DNA of 64,000 nucleotides from Candidatus Zixiibacteriota bacterium (GCA_022571845.1 JACZXB010000005.1:1-64000); one strand, 5' to 3'. Positions 17,583 to 27,157 are shown, numbered from the stretch's first letter. Notes: generated by a model not told the origin, from the sequence alone. Translations and numbers: made by a program.

Positions 17583-17822
17583 AGTTGAAAACGACTTTGA
17601 AGCAATTTAATTTAAGCGTACTCCTAATTTACTGGCAATAAAAGAACAACTATTGAAAAGCGGCGCATTGCTTGCCAGAATGAGTGGGTCTGAACCTGCT
17701 GTTTTTGGAATTTTTATCGATAATAGTAAAAGAGGGCGTGTCAGCAGTGTTAGCTTCCCAGAATGTCATCTGTACACGGTTAGGTCATTTCTCCAGCCGA
17801 AACAGGGAATACCGCAAAACTA
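17583..17822 (+). pseudogene. Duplicated ispE 3' fragment
   Basis: This stretch is a copy of ispE 17019-17270, nearly identical between 17610 and 17695 and more diverged later. In the ispE frame it reads NLLAIKEQLLKSGALLARMS and then SGSEPAVFGIF, with an in-frame TAA just before (GCA ATT TAA) and a stop at 17821. It lacks a start and the kinase core, so it is a non-functional by-product of the duplication that created the second spoVG. Confidence 0.88.
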
Positions 17823-17834
17823 GGGGGAGTTACA

Positions 17835-18104
17835 GTGGAAATTACGGAAATCCGAGTAACCCTAAGAAACGAAGAGCGCTTGAAGGGATTCGCTAATATT
17901 ACTTTTGACAACAGCTTTGTTGTCAGGGGGATGAAAATAATAGAGGGGAATAATGGCCTTTTTGTCTCTATGCCCAGCCGGAAACGCCCAAACGGCACCT
18001 ATCAGGACATAGCCCACCCGATTCATCAGGATATGCGGGAGGATATTGAAACTCAGGTCCTGAAAGAATATGCTGAAGAAGTCAAAAGAAACTCTTCAAA
18101 TTGA
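17835..18104 (+). CDS. SpoVG family RNA-binding regulator, copy 2
   Basis: An 89-residue SpoVG starting at a GTG preceded by GGGGGAGTTACA. It differs from copy 1 by mostly conservative changes (for example RVTLRNEE for RITIKNEE), has no frameshift or stop, and keeps the SMPSRKRPNG core, which indicates selection after duplication. It arose with the truncated ispE fragment directly upstream. It is followed by tRNA-Gln. Two SpoVG proteins could form hetero-oligomers or divide targets; nothing in the sequence decides. Confidence 0.92.
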   Translation: MEITEIRVTLRNEERLKGFANITFDNSFVVRGMKIIEGNNGLFVSMPSRKRPNGTYQDIAHPIHQDMREDIETQVLKEYAEEVKRNSSN

Positions 18105-18133
18105 CTTATTTATTGCTTTTATTGCCAGTGCCC

Positions 18134-18208
18134 TGGGGCGTCGTCAAGTGGTAAGACACCAGCCTTTGGAGCTGGCATTCCCAGGTTCGAATCCTGGCGC
18201 CCCAGCCA
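18134..18208 (+). tRNA. tRNA-Gln (anticodon TTG)
   Basis: A 75-base cloverleaf with acceptor stem TGGGGCG/CGCCCCA, D arm with AAGTGGTAAGACA, anticodon stem-loop CCAGC CTTTGGA GCTGG with anticodon TTG, and T loop GGTTCGAATCC. The 3' CCA is encoded. It sits between the second spoVG and prs. Confidence 0.96.
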
Positions 18209-18291
18209 ATTTTTGCTTATATTAAAATCTGCTCTCATTCCCAAATTTGAATGAGAGCAATTTAGTGCTGGAAATCTTGAAGGACCGTTAA

Positions 18292-19251
18292 ATGATTGTC
18301 AGAAGCGATTTGAAGCTGGTCACGGGAAATGGAAATTATCCCCTGGCTCAAAAAATTGCCAAGTATCTGGGCAAAGAGCTGACCAAGTGTACTGTCAGCC
18401 GCTTCTCAGATGGTGAGATATTCGTACAGATCGAAGAAAATATCAGAGGGCATGATCTATTCATAATTCAGCCTACTAATCCGCCGGCTGATAATCTGAT
18501 GGAACTGCTTATTATGATTGAAGCTGCCAGAAGAGCCTCGGCCATGAGAATCACCGCTGTCCTGCCCTATTACGGCTACGCCAGACAGGACAGAAAAGAT
18601 AAGCCGAGAGTTGCCATTACTGCCAAGTTAGTGGCCAATCTTATCACCACCGCCGGAGCCGATAGAATTATTACAATGGACCTTCATGCCAGTCAGATAC
18701 AGGGATTTTTTGACCTGCCGCATGACCATCTGTATTCTTCAGTTTTGTTTAATAAATATTTCCGCTCGCTGAAACTTGAAAATCTTTGTATTGTTTCACC
18801 CGATGTTGGTTCTATTAAACTGGCGCGCGCAACTTCGGCCTCGTTACATGCCGATATTGCCATAGTTGACAAAAGGCGACCAAAAGCAAACGTCGCCGAA
18901 GCAATGAATTTGATTGGCAGCGTGGAAAACAAAAATGTTTTGATCAGAGATGATATGATAGATACCGCCGGTTCGATCGCGGCGGCAGCAGAGTGCGTGA
19001 AGCAAAACGGCGCTCTGGACATTTATGCAGCAGCTACGCATGGCGTACTGTCGGGACAGGCTTTAGAGAGAATTGAAAAATCGCCCATAAAAAAACTTAT
19101 TATTTCAGACTCAATAAACCAGTCAGAGCGAGCCCTGCCTGATAAGATAGAAGTTTTGACTTGTTCTGAACTAATAGGAGAAGCAATTAAAAGAATTGCT
19201 GATGAGGAATCTGTCTCATCGTTATTTGAAGATCAACCGATGGTAGTTTAA
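18292..19251 (+). CDS. prs: Ribose-phosphate pyrophosphokinase
   Basis: A 319-residue PRPP synthetase that transfers pyrophosphate from ATP to ribose 5-phosphate, feeding nucleotide, histidine and tryptophan synthesis. It has the family start LVTGNGNYPLAQKIA, the flexible ATP loop YYGYARQDRKDKPR, ITMDLHASQIQGFFD and the PRPP-binding VLIRDDMIDTAGS (DDMIDTAGT is usual; Thr to Ser is conservative). The C-terminal tail after ELIGEAI is short. rplY follows 43 bases later, which suggests co-transcription. Confidence 0.97.
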   Translation: MIVRSDLKLVTGNGNYPLAQKIAKYLGKELTKCTVSRFSDGEIFVQIEENIRGHDLFIIQPTNPPADNLMELLIMIEAARRASAMRITAVLPYYGYARQDRKDKPRVAITAKLVANLITTAGADRIITMDLHASQIQGFFDLPHDHLYSSVLFNKYFRSLKLENLCIVSPDVGSIKLARATSASLHADIAIVDKRRPKANVAEAMNLIGSVENKNVLIRDDMIDTAGSIAAAAECVKQNGALDIYAAATHGVLSGQALERIEKSPIKKLIISDSINQSERALPDKIEVLTCSELIGEAIKRIADEESVSSLFEDQPMVV

Positions 19252-19294
19252 TTATTTTTTAGTTAAATGAGAGTAGGAAGGAATTGAAAGAATT

Positions 19295-20026
19295 ATGAAA
19301 GAAATTGTATTAGCAGTTGCTTCGCGTGAAGGTACCGGCAAGGGCCATGCGCGTAGAGTAAGAATGAGCGGAAATATTCCCGCAATAATTTATGGTCCCC
19401 AGACCAAGCCAATATCTGTTCAGGTCAGCCTTCGGGAATTTCAATCGGCCTGGAAAACAGCCGGCGGCAGCAGCGCTATCTATAATCTGGACCTCGGCGG
19501 AAAATCCAAAAAGGTACTTATTAGAGAATTGCAAAGAGACCCGGTAACAAGTGAGATAGTCCATGTAGATTTTCACGCAATTTCGATGACAAAACCGATT
19601 CACCTTTCTGTGCCGATCAGGCTCATAGGCATCCCGGTCGGTGTTAAAACCGACGGCGGAATTATGCAGACAACAATGCGCGAGTTCGAGATTGCCTGCT
19701 TACCTGCAGACATTCCTGAGCATATTGATATTGATGTCGAAAGCCTGCATATCGGCGAATCTATCCATGTTAGAGATATAAAGATTGAAAAAGCAAAGAT
19801 TCTTGATGAAGAACAGCGGACAATAGTCGTTATCTCTGCTCCGACAGTAATGAAGTCGACTGAAGAAGAAGCTGCCGAAGCTGCTGAAGATGAAGCAGCT
19901 GCCGAAGAAGCCGAAGCTGCTGCTGGCGGTACTGAAGCAGCCGAAGGTGCCAAGAAAGAAGAGGGCACGGAAGACCAAGATAAAAAAGACAAAGACAAGA
20001 AAGACAAAGGGAAGAAAGAAAAATAA
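19295..20026 (+). CDS. rplY: 50S ribosomal protein L25 / general stress protein Ctc
   Basis: A 243-residue long-form L25 that binds 5S rRNA. Residues 1-95 are the L25 domain (GKGHARRVRMSGNIPAIIYG, RELQRDPVTSEIVHVDFH). Residues 100-185 are the TL5/Ctc C-terminal beta domain (VPIRLIGIPVGVKTDGGI, ADIPEHIDIDVESLHIGESI). The last 60 residues are low-complexity, first Ala/Glu-rich and then Lys/Asp-rich. The pth gene that commonly follows is absent; a bidirectional terminator and priA on the other strand come next. Confidence 0.95.
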   Translation: MKEIVLAVASREGTGKGHARRVRMSGNIPAIIYGPQTKPISVQVSLREFQSAWKTAGGSSAIYNLDLGGKSKKVLIRELQRDPVTSEIVHVDFHAISMTKPIHLSVPIRLIGIPVGVKTDGGIMQTTMREFEIACLPADIPEHIDIDVESLHIGESIHVRDIKIEKAKILDEEQRTIVVISAPTVMKSTEEEAAEAAEDEAAAEEAEAAAGGTEAAEGAKKEEGTEDQDKKDKDKKDKGKKEK

Positions 20027-20054
20027 GCCAATAATTCATCTGAATATTTTTATT

Positions 20055-20086
20055 AAAAAACCGCCTTTGGCCAGAGGCGGTTTTTT
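20055..20086. terminator. Bidirectional terminator between rplY and priA
   Basis: AAAAAACCGCCT and AGGCGGTTTTTT pair around TTGGCCAG, giving a GC stem flanked by A and T tracts. It can serve both converging genes. Confidence 0.9.
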
Positions 20087-20091
20087 AATGA

Positions 20092-22305
20092 CTACATCAT
20101 ATCATATGGGTCGACGTCGACTACAACTTTTATCCCCGACGGCATCCTAAAGCGGCTCTCGTTCTCTTCCCAAACTTTTAGCATCTGCACGAATTTTACA
20201 ACCTGCTTAGTCTTTACAAAGAGATGCCGCCTGTAATTTTTCCTTAAGAAATACATAGGACAGGGCGCTGGTCCTAAAAGCTCAGCTTTGAGATGGCACT
20301 TAACTATTTTGCTTTTAAGTTTTTTGCCGAACAGGAGTGCATTTTCTTCTAGTCTCAGTTCATCGGTTCCTGAAAGAACAAAATTTACAATTCTTGTGAA
20401 AGGGGGATAGTTAAATTCACGTCGATTCAATATTTCTTGTTCATAAAAAGAGATATAATCCTGTTTGGCAGCATTTAGTATCACGTCTCTTTCGGGATAG
20501 TAAGTCTGTATCAGCACCTGTCCTTTGTTATCAGACCTGCCTGACCGGCCCGAGACCTGCAGAAGTCTTGAAAAAGATTTTTCAGTCGCTCGGAAATCCG
20601 GCAAGTCCAGACTTTGGTCGGCAGAAAGCACACCTACCAAAGATACTCCCGGCAAATCCAGCCCCTTGGTCACCATCTGTGTCCCCAAAAGCATATTATG
20701 TTTTCTTTCGGCAAAGTCTGACAGGATTTTGTAAGCTTTGGTTCTGCCTCTGGCACTGTCGGAATCAAGGCGCGACGGTTTCCCGCGTTCAAATAAAAAT
20801 CCTAAGCTTTCTTCTACTCTTTGAGTACCAACACCGCGGAATTCGAAGGCCGTGGCGCCGCAGTTGGGGCAGATATCATAATTCGGTTCCAGATTTCCAC
20901 AATAGTGGCAGGTGAGCTTCTGTCCCGACTTGTGGAAAGTCAAATTTACTCGACAGTCAGGGCATGACGGTACAAAACCGCAGGAGTCACACTTAATATA
21001 GGGAGAGTAGCCTCTGCGGTTTAGATAAAGAATAATTTGCTGATTCTTCTCCAGACGGTTCTCGATTTCTTTTTTTAGAGGATAGGACAGATAATTAAGG
21101 TCTCCGCCAAGCCTGTGTTTTTGCATATCTATTATTTGAACTTTGGGCAATGTTGCCTTTCCCGGTCTCCCGGTCAAGGCATGCAATTCAGATCTGCCGG
21201 TTTTGGCATTGTGGTAAGACTCAAGCGATGGAGAAGCTGAACCGAGCAGTATTGGTATGTTATTAATTTTTGCCCTCATTATGGCTGAATCGCGCGCCTG
21301 AAAACGCGGAGCTGGTTCATCCTGCTTGTAGCTGTCGTCGTGCTCTTCGTCAACTACGATAAAGCCGATATTCGGTAGCGGCGCAAAAAGCGCAGACCGC
21401 GGACCTACTGCTATTTTGTACCTGCCGGACAGTATGCCCCGCCAGCTCTCCATCCGCTCAGTATTGGTCATCGCCGAATGTATTACAGCTACTGCGTCTC
21501 CAAAAAATCCTCTCAAGTAAGACAGGGTAGTGCCCGCCAGAGTTATTTCCGGAGTCAGCACCAATACAGTTTTGCCTCGTTTAATAACTTCAGCTGCCAG
21601 ATTGCAGTATACTAATGTCTTACCGGAGCCGGTTACGCCATGAAGGAGATGAACCCGGTGGCCTTGGGTTAGTGAGGGAACTATTTTGTCAAAGATATTC
21701 TGCTGCTCGCTTGTTAGCGATATCTTTTTAACACCCGATCGCCCTTTGATAAAACTTAAGGGAATCTCAGACTCTGAACCGCCAGCTGAATCAAGAAAAT
21801 CAGAGCTGGTATCATCCGGCCAGATTTCTATAATGGCGTTTTCTTTTTTGAGCTTGTTTAAAAGACGGGAGTCGAGTTGCCTGATAGTTTTTAGTGTCGA
21901 TGCTGACAGTTTTTTCCCTGTCTTAACTTTTGGGAGAAGTTCAGGCGGGATCGAATTAGTTATTTTCTGCCAGATGAGCTGTGATGACTTACTTTTTCTG
22001 ATGGCAGCAGGCAAAGCAGTAGCCAGAACATCGGCCGGATTACAAAAATAATAGTCCGCTATCCAGAGACAAAGCTGAAAGAGTTCCTTTGAAAAAAGTG
22101 AGGAGTCATCAATTTTTCTGGCAAGGCTCTTAATCTCAATACCGGGCTTATCAGATGTTTTACCTAAGTAGAAGCCGATTTTGCTGTTCTTTCCAAAAGG
22201 AACCAGTACTCGCTGCCCGCAGGCAAGAACTGACATACTTTGCGGGACAGAGTATACGAATGTTTTTCTAAGAGGGCCGGCTACGGCAATTTCAGCAAAA
22301 TTCAT
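20092..22305 (-). CDS. priA: Primosomal replication protein N' (PriA helicase)
   Basis: A 737-residue PriA that reloads the replisome at stalled forks. The N-terminal DNA-binding domain (residues 1-105) is followed by the helicase core: Walker A GVTGSGKTLVY, DEEH box VVDEEHDDSYKQDE, and LNRRGYSPYIKCDSCG. The zinc-binding region has CDSCG, CPDC, CHYCG and CPNCG. Motifs GTQMVTKGLDLP and QVSGRSGRSDNKG are motifs V and VI. Length is normal. It starts at ATG 22305, after the terminator of the upstream TPR gene. Confidence 0.96.
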   Translation of the reverse strand: MNFAEIAVAGPLRKTFVYSVPQSMSVLACGQRVLVPFGKNSKIGFYLGKTSDKPGIEIKSLARKIDDSSLFSKELFQLCLWIADYYFCNPADVLATALPAAIRKSKSSQLIWQKITNSIPPELLPKVKTGKKLSASTLKTIRQLDSRLLNKLKKENAIIEIWPDDTSSDFLDSAGGSESEIPLSFIKGRSGVKKISLTSEQQNIFDKIVPSLTQGHRVHLLHGVTGSGKTLVYCNLAAEVIKRGKTVLVLTPEITLAGTTLSYLRGFFGDAVAVIHSAMTNTERMESWRGILSGRYKIAVGPRSALFAPLPNIGFIVVDEEHDDSYKQDEPAPRFQARDSAIMRAKINNIPILLGSASPSLESYHNAKTGRSELHALTGRPGKATLPKVQIIDMQKHRLGGDLNYLSYPLKKEIENRLEKNQQIILYLNRRGYSPYIKCDSCGFVPSCPDCRVNLTFHKSGQKLTCHYCGNLEPNYDICPNCGATAFEFRGVGTQRVEESLGFLFERGKPSRLDSDSARGRTKAYKILSDFAERKHNMLLGTQMVTKGLDLPGVSLVGVLSADQSLDLPDFRATEKSFSRLLQVSGRSGRSDNKGQVLIQTYYPERDVILNAAKQDYISFYEQEILNRREFNYPPFTRIVNFVLSGTDELRLEENALLFGKKLKSKIVKCHLKAELLGPAPCPMYFLRKNYRRHLFVKTKQVVKFVQMLKVWEENESRFRMPSGIKVVVDVDPYDMM

Positions 22306-22330
22306 AAGTTAAATTAGTCAAATTCTCATC

Positions 22331-22366
22331 ATAAAAAAAGCGGCAGGATAGTTTTTCCTGCCGCCT
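22331..22366 (-). terminator. Rho-independent terminator of the TPR gene
   Basis: GCGGCAGGA and TCCTGCCGC form a perfect stem (22340-22364), followed on the minus strand by seven T residues. It lies 57 bases after the stop codon at 22423. Confidence 0.9.
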
Positions 22367-22422
22367 TGAGTATATTCTTTTTATTAAGAACTCTATATCA
22401 CATTTGTTTAATGTCAGAGAAT

Positions 22423-23787
22423 CTAATTGCTCAGACGCTTGAGGTTTCTCTCGGCTTCGGCTTTTTTGGCGGCGCTGGCACGGATTTCGGTGTATAGGTC
22501 GCTTAGCCGCTCCCAGATTATGCTTCTTTCGCTGTTAATCTCAACTACTTTTTCATAAGCAAAAACAGCTTCTTTGAATTTTTGCAGCGTCAACAGGCAG
22601 TCGCCCAATGAGATCCAGTGTTCGATATTGTCAGGCTCCATGCCGGTGAGCTTTTCGTACGTTGTCGCGGCTATATCGTAGCGCCCTCTGATAAAGCTTA
22701 TCAGGGCGTACTCTTCGTGCCCTCTAATTGAATCAGGATTTATGGTTATGAGCTTTTCATAATATGCTGCCGATTTATCAAACAGTTCGTTGGCCTCTTC
22801 ACGGATTTTAACTGCCTCATCCGGGTTATCTCCGCTGATTTCAGAAGCCTTTTTCAATGTCAAACCGGCTTCTCGTCTGTAAAAATCGCCGAGTCCGACC
22901 AGCGCATCCGGGTAAGCAGAGTCAACTGCCAGCATCTTTTCAAAGACCGGCATGGCCGAGTCCATCATATCGCAGCGGATATAACAGATTGTCAAATTAC
23001 TGGCATTTGAGAGATCATTGGGATTTGCACTTAGAAATTTGGAAAAATATGGGGCTGCCTTGCAGTATTCATTTAGATTAATGTAATCATAGGCTATGGA
23101 AAGCAGCAGCGAGGAACTGTCCTCGGTTTGTGCCATAGCATTTTCTAGCCAGATGATAGCATCTTCAAATTTATCCTGTTTTTCATATAGTGAGCCAACG
23201 GCAACATACGGGCGATGATCTGTGGAGTCTAATTGAATTGCCAGTTTCATATTCGAAATACTTGAATCGGCTTTGGCGGTAATAGAAGTCGTATAAAACT
23301 CCAGCATATCAGAGTCAGAGGTATTCTTTTGTTCGCTGAACATCTCTTCAACAGAGTTAAGCTGTTCTATGCCTCTGTTATAGAACTCTCTCCAGTATTT
23401 GACTTTGGTGGAGTCGGCTTCTTCGAGCAGTTTATCACAGTTTTTGCGGTATTTCTTTTTGATATCTTTGTTATTGCAGCACATTCTCAAAGTATCAAAA
23501 TATGCTATCATCTGGTTGACGTAAGGAGACTTATCATCTGCAGTTGTTTTTGATTCAATAAAGTCTACCATAATCTGTCCCATCAGGCCCAGTCCCTGAG
23601 AATGGGGACCGTAGAAGAAGAATAGCGAGTCAAGCATAGCAACTGCTTCTTCCGGGCGATTATCAATCACATGTATTTTGGCGCTGGTAATGTATGCTCC
23701 GGCCGGAAGTTTACGAGCAGCTGAAATGCTGTACGAAAACAGCAGAAAAGCCAGCGGAATCAATATCTTATAAGAAAAACTTTTCAA
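22423..23787 (-). CDS. Secreted tetratricopeptide-repeat protein
   Basis: A 454-residue protein with an N-terminal signal peptide (hydrophobic residues 7-23, cleavage near SISAA). From about residue 195 to the end it is built of 34-residue TPR units, for example AYVAVGSLYEKQDKFEDAI-type and ALVGLGDFYRREAG. Helical repeats of this sort scaffold protein complexes. The N-terminal 190 residues have charged helices of unknown role. It is a single-gene unit with its own terminator. The partner is unknown. Confidence 0.72.
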   Translation of the reverse strand: MKSFSYKILIPLAFLLFSYSISAARKLPAGAYITSAKIHVIDNRPEEAVAMLDSLFFFYGPHSQGLGLMGQIMVDFIESKTTADDKSPYVNQMIAYFDTLRMCCNNKDIKKKYRKNCDKLLEEADSTKVKYWREFYNRGIEQLNSVEEMFSEQKNTSDSDMLEFYTTSITAKADSSISNMKLAIQLDSTDHRPYVAVGSLYEKQDKFEDAIIWLENAMAQTEDSSSLLLSIAYDYINLNEYCKAAPYFSKFLSANPNDLSNASNLTICYIRCDMMDSAMPVFEKMLAVDSAYPDALVGLGDFYRREAGLTLKKASEISGDNPDEAVKIREEANELFDKSAAYYEKLITINPDSIRGHEEYALISFIRGRYDIAATTYEKLTGMEPDNIEHWISLGDCLLTLQKFKEAVFAYEKVVEINSERSIIWERLSDLYTEIRASAAKKAEAERNLKRLSN

Positions 23788-23859
23788 TATCCCCTCCTGT
23801 ATATACTCAAAATTTTCAGCAAATTATAGCCCGATAATGTTTCTGTCAACGTAAGACAT

Positions 23860-25212
23860 TTAGCGATAATTATAGCGGACTTTATACTTAACAACTACTT
23901 TTTGGTTCGCCTTGGCCTTTATGACGAATTTGATGGTATTGGCGTCCTTTTTCTCATACTTAAAATCGGACTCCAAAATCTCCCAGAAACCATATAGCTT
24001 TTTGACTATCTCTATAGTTACTGCTTCAGCCTTGCGATTGCGAATTTCTATCTCCATTTCGCGGTCTTCGACTTTGTTGGAAATCCGGTTCTGGTTCATG
24101 GTGCGTTCTTCGGCCGCGATATCAAAAGCGTTGCCGACAGTAATATTAAGCTCTTCATCTATGGGTGTATGTTTGATTCTGTCTTCGCCAAGCAAAATCC
24201 GAGAGCCGTCATCGTCGGCCTTAAATATGCGGATTCTGCCTGCTGGAAGCGGCATGCCCAGACCGGTTTCCTGGGAATTTTTGAAACGTAATTTTACCTG
24301 TACCTGTTTGGGGTTTCTTTCGGGTTCAAATACGAATACTTTTTTAATTTTTGCATGTGCCGGTTCAAATAAAGAGATTTGTTTTATCTCTTTGTCGGCC
24401 ACGGTTGCTTTGCGGGGCAGAGTGTAGAGATGGTATTCAAAAAACACTTTTTCCTGAAATCCGGGAGCGGCCGCGCCCTTCGCCGAAAACTTTAAAGCTT
24501 CTGGACGGCCACCTCGAATATATAAATCTTGCGCCCGATGGATATCACCCGCAATGAGTTTTAGCTTGGCGTCTCTGTATGTTTTTCCGGAGGTATTGTT
24601 AATAGCTGCCCAGCCGGACAAATCTAACTGGGTCTCTTTCGAATTTAATAGTCCGACATATTCGGCGCTCCAGCTTATGCCAGAAGTCTGATAGCTGACT
24701 TCACAAAGCGCTTCACCCGAAAAATCAGAATTATATTTCCAGAAAAGAGTCGGGCGGGTGATAAGTCCGTCGGGGAGACTGGGGAAATTGACTTCGACGA
24801 CATGAGACAACAGTACAATTTTTATCCTGCCGGATTTTTCCTGAATCGTAACAGCCCCGCCGCTAAAAGCTAAAAGAATGCCCTGGTAGAGCTTGCCTTC
24901 TTTATCAATCAGTTCAATCTCTTTATCAATATACTTCTGATACATTTTGTCCGGGCTGACCAGGTCAAAGGCATAGTTCTGCTCCAAAATTGAAACATTG
25001 CGATTGCCTTCGACTGTGAAGCCGACCGAGTTGGCATCTATCAAAGAAGGGACATCACGAAACTGTAACCGGCCGATGCCTTTATCAAATTTCAATGTCC
25101 GCTTTTCGCTTATAACGCCGAGGTTGCTGTTATAGACGGTGACTGCTATTTCGTCAGCAATGGCGACGGATGAGATTAAAAGCAGCGATGTAATAAAAGT
25201 CAGCTTTTTCAT
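23860..25212 (-). CDS. DUF4139 domain protein, exported
   Basis: A 450-residue protein with a signal peptide (cleavage near IA-DE, residue 20). EIAVTVYNSNLGVISEKRTL and RLQFRDVPSLIDANSVGF are the N-terminal signature of DUF4139-type proteins. Aromatic-rich segments such as KYNSDFSGEALCEVSYQTSG follow, then a beta-rich C-terminal domain with NRKAEAVTIEIVKKLYGFWE. These proteins are envelope or periplasmic with no known activity. It is a single gene in its orientation, 72 bases from the TPR gene. Confidence 0.75.
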   Translation of the reverse strand: MKKLTFITSLLLISSVAIADEIAVTVYNSNLGVISEKRTLKFDKGIGRLQFRDVPSLIDANSVGFTVEGNRNVSILEQNYAFDLVSPDKMYQKYIDKEIELIDKEGKLYQGILLAFSGGAVTIQEKSGRIKIVLLSHVVEVNFPSLPDGLITRPTLFWKYNSDFSGEALCEVSYQTSGISWSAEYVGLLNSKETQLDLSGWAAINNTSGKTYRDAKLKLIAGDIHRAQDLYIRGGRPEALKFSAKGAAAPGFQEKVFFEYHLYTLPRKATVADKEIKQISLFEPAHAKIKKVFVFEPERNPKQVQVKLRFKNSQETGLGMPLPAGRIRIFKADDDGSRILLGEDRIKHTPIDEELNITVGNAFDIAAEERTMNQNRISNKVEDREMEIEIRNRKAEAVTIEIVKKLYGFWEILESDFKYEKKDANTIKFVIKAKANQKVVVKYKVRYNYR

Positions 25213-25308
25213 TTTGGTCTCCTAATGATTATACAGCCTAAGGCTGCAAATATTATCATGTCGAAGTATATACCAAAAAGAGGGGAGAATCTTCCAGAAA
25301 AAACTATC

Positions 25309-26244
25309 TTAAACAGCTTTGAAATTCTTGACCGTAAAGTCAATCTGCTTCTGGACTTCGGCCGGAGTCGGGTTCAGCTCTGCGGTTGAAAAAGAACCAT
25401 TTGCGCAGTCTATTTTGTCAAATATCTGCATATAGAGCGAGTAAATCAGGTTAAGGCTGAGCTGATATTTGGGTTTAAGATAGGGAATAGTATCGTTAAC
25501 AGATTTTAAGGCCCTTTTTCGGTAGTAGTCAGCCAATCTCTTATAATCTGTAAATAGCGAACGGACTCTATCGTCAACAATACCGTTCATACAAAGATTC
25601 TGGATTTCAGCCGCTGTCAGACTATGCCGTTTCAAAATATCGTTCGGGAAATAGTTCAGGTTTCGGGTCTGGTCTTTTTCGTAGTCTCTCATTATATGCA
25701 CCAGATAAGAGAAAACTGCCAGTGGCCGGGCGGCTTTGCAGATATCGAACTTTGGCAGGCTGAACTCCTGACCTGACTGAGATACTCCGCAAAGATGCAT
25801 AAATACTGAAGCCGGCGATATGGCTGCTCCCTCGGTGTAACGGCGGAAAGTCATAAAGCTATCAAAGCCGTCATTTTTGATATCATAGATCATTGCTTTG
25901 GCAAGTCTCTGCCAGGGCCAGAGAGGAATCTTAAATTTCTGAATAACTTCCAAGAGCATGCGCAGGGTCCTGCCGCCGGACTCAGTCTTGACCAGGCCGC
26001 CTATGAGTTCGTTTATATTTTCAGTATAGCTTTTTTGTTCGGCCGGGCTGAATGTCTGGCCGTCAACTTTGCGGTCATCGACCAGGTCATCAATTTCTCG
26101 CATAGACCGGTAACAGACCTTGAACGCCTGATACCTGTCTTCGTCCCAAAATCGTGCCGCTATATCCAGAATAGGGTTGGTCAGAATAGACTCAAAATCT
26201 GAGTCGACAATTACCAAATCCTGATAGTCTTCAGTATGACTCAT
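25309..26244 (-). CDS. Squalene/phytoene synthase family protein
   Basis: A 311-residue head-to-head prenyl synthase relative. The first aspartate-rich motif is REIDDLVDDRK (about residues 49-59), and the second region is HIMRDYEKDQTRNLNYFPND near residue 186, matching RDxxEDxxxGRxYxP with substitutions (Lys in place of Glu, Asn in place of Gly/Arg). It may make squalene or a related C30/C40 precursor of hopanoids or carotenoids. No other genes of those pathways lie in the window, and the altered second motif leaves substrate and activity uncertain. Confidence 0.78.
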   Translation of the reverse strand: MSHTEDYQDLVIVDSDFESILTNPILDIAARFWDEDRYQAFKVCYRSMREIDDLVDDRKVDGQTFSPAEQKSYTENINELIGGLVKTESGGRTLRMLLEVIQKFKIPLWPWQRLAKAMIYDIKNDGFDSFMTFRRYTEGAAISPASVFMHLCGVSQSGQEFSLPKFDICKAARPLAVFSYLVHIMRDYEKDQTRNLNYFPNDILKRHSLTAAEIQNLCMNGIVDDRVRSLFTDYKRLADYYRKRALKSVNDTIPYLKPKYQLSLNLIYSLYMQIFDKIDCANGSFSTAELNPTPAEVQKQIDFTVKNFKAV

Positions 26245-26323
26245 CGGGTGAAATGTAGTTATTTTGAAATTAGATGTCAGGAGATATTATCCGAACAGCA
26301 TTGCTTGAATAATCACTACTAAA

Positions 26324-27157
26324 TCAAACGCCATCCACCCGGCGGGGGTAGCTGCCGAGGACTTTGATAAAATGAGTTATCTCGGCCAGATGGTCCAGGG
26401 CGTGATTGACCCGTTCTTCGCTTATATGGCCGCTAAAATCGGCATAAAAATAATACTGCCAGGCCTTTTTGCGCGACGGCCGCGATTCAATTTTGGTCAA
26501 GTCAATATCGCGAAGTGCGAAAACAGACAGTGCTTTAAACAAGACCCCGGGGCCGTTTTTGAGCGAAAATACAATCGAAGTTTTGGCTTTGCCTTTAAAT
26601 GCGGCAGCTTTTCTACCCAACAATAAGAAGCGGGTAAAGTTCGTTTTTTCATCTTCGATTGCTTTTTTGACCTTTTTCATTTTATAAATCTCAGCAGCAT
26701 AGGGAGAGGCCAGAGCCGCTGAATTTTTTAGTCCTGACTGCGCCAGCATCTTAACCGCACCGGCTGTGTCGTAGTATGAGATTGGCGCGATAGTTTTATT
26801 TCTTTTAAAAAAATTACGGCACTGGTCCAGAGCCATCGGGTGCGAATAAACTTTGCTGATATGCTTAAAAGAAACTCCCGGCGGAGCAATCAGACAGTGC
26901 GAAACGCGAAGCTGGATTTCATCTATGACTTTCAGTTCATGCTCAAGGAGTAAATCATAAATCTTGTGGATCGAACCTACCAGAGAGTTTTCTATGGGAA
27001 CAATTCCAAAATCCGCTTTCTTATTTACTACAATCTGAAAAAGAGTTTCAAAACTATCGCAGGGGACGGGTATGATTTTTTTGCCCAGAAGCTCTCGCGC
27101 CGCTACTTCGGAGTAGGCCCCGCGCTCTCCCTGAAATGCTACTTTTTTACCAGCCAT
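26324..27157 (-). CDS. pheA: Prephenate dehydratase
   Basis: A 277-residue enzyme that converts prephenate to phenylpyruvate for phenylalanine synthesis. It has KVAFQGERGAYSEVAA at the start, FGIVPIENSLVGSIHKIYDLL, the KTNFTRFLLLGR catalytic Thr-Arg-Phe motif (TRF), and a C-terminal ACT domain (KNGPGVLFKALSVFALRDID, ESRPSRKKAWQYYFYADFSG) that binds phenylalanine for feedback inhibition. The chorismate mutase domain of fused PheA proteins is absent. Confidence 0.95.
   Translation of the reverse strand: MAGKKVAFQGERGAYSEVAARELLGKKIIPVPCDSFETLFQIVVNKKADFGIVPIENSLVGSIHKIYDLLLEHELKVIDEIQLRVSHCLIAPPGVSFKHISKVYSHPMALDQCRNFFKRNKTIAPISYYDTAGAVKMLAQSGLKNSAALASPYAAEIYKMKKVKKAIEDEKTNFTRFLLLGRKAAAFKGKAKTSIVFSLKNGPGVLFKALSVFALRDIDLTKIESRPSRKKAWQYYFYADFSGHISEERVNHALDHLAEITHFIKVLGSYPRRVDGV

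Noticed and set aside
17684-17896. A frame of 70 codons across the duplicated ispE tail
   Set aside because: It is the shifted frame of the ispE fragment and runs into the second spoVG in the wrong frame.
19600-20039. Long Ser/Ala-rich and Leu-rich frames antisense to the rplY tail
   Set aside because: They are mirror images of the low-complexity Ala/Glu and Lys/Asp tail of L25 and have no independent support.
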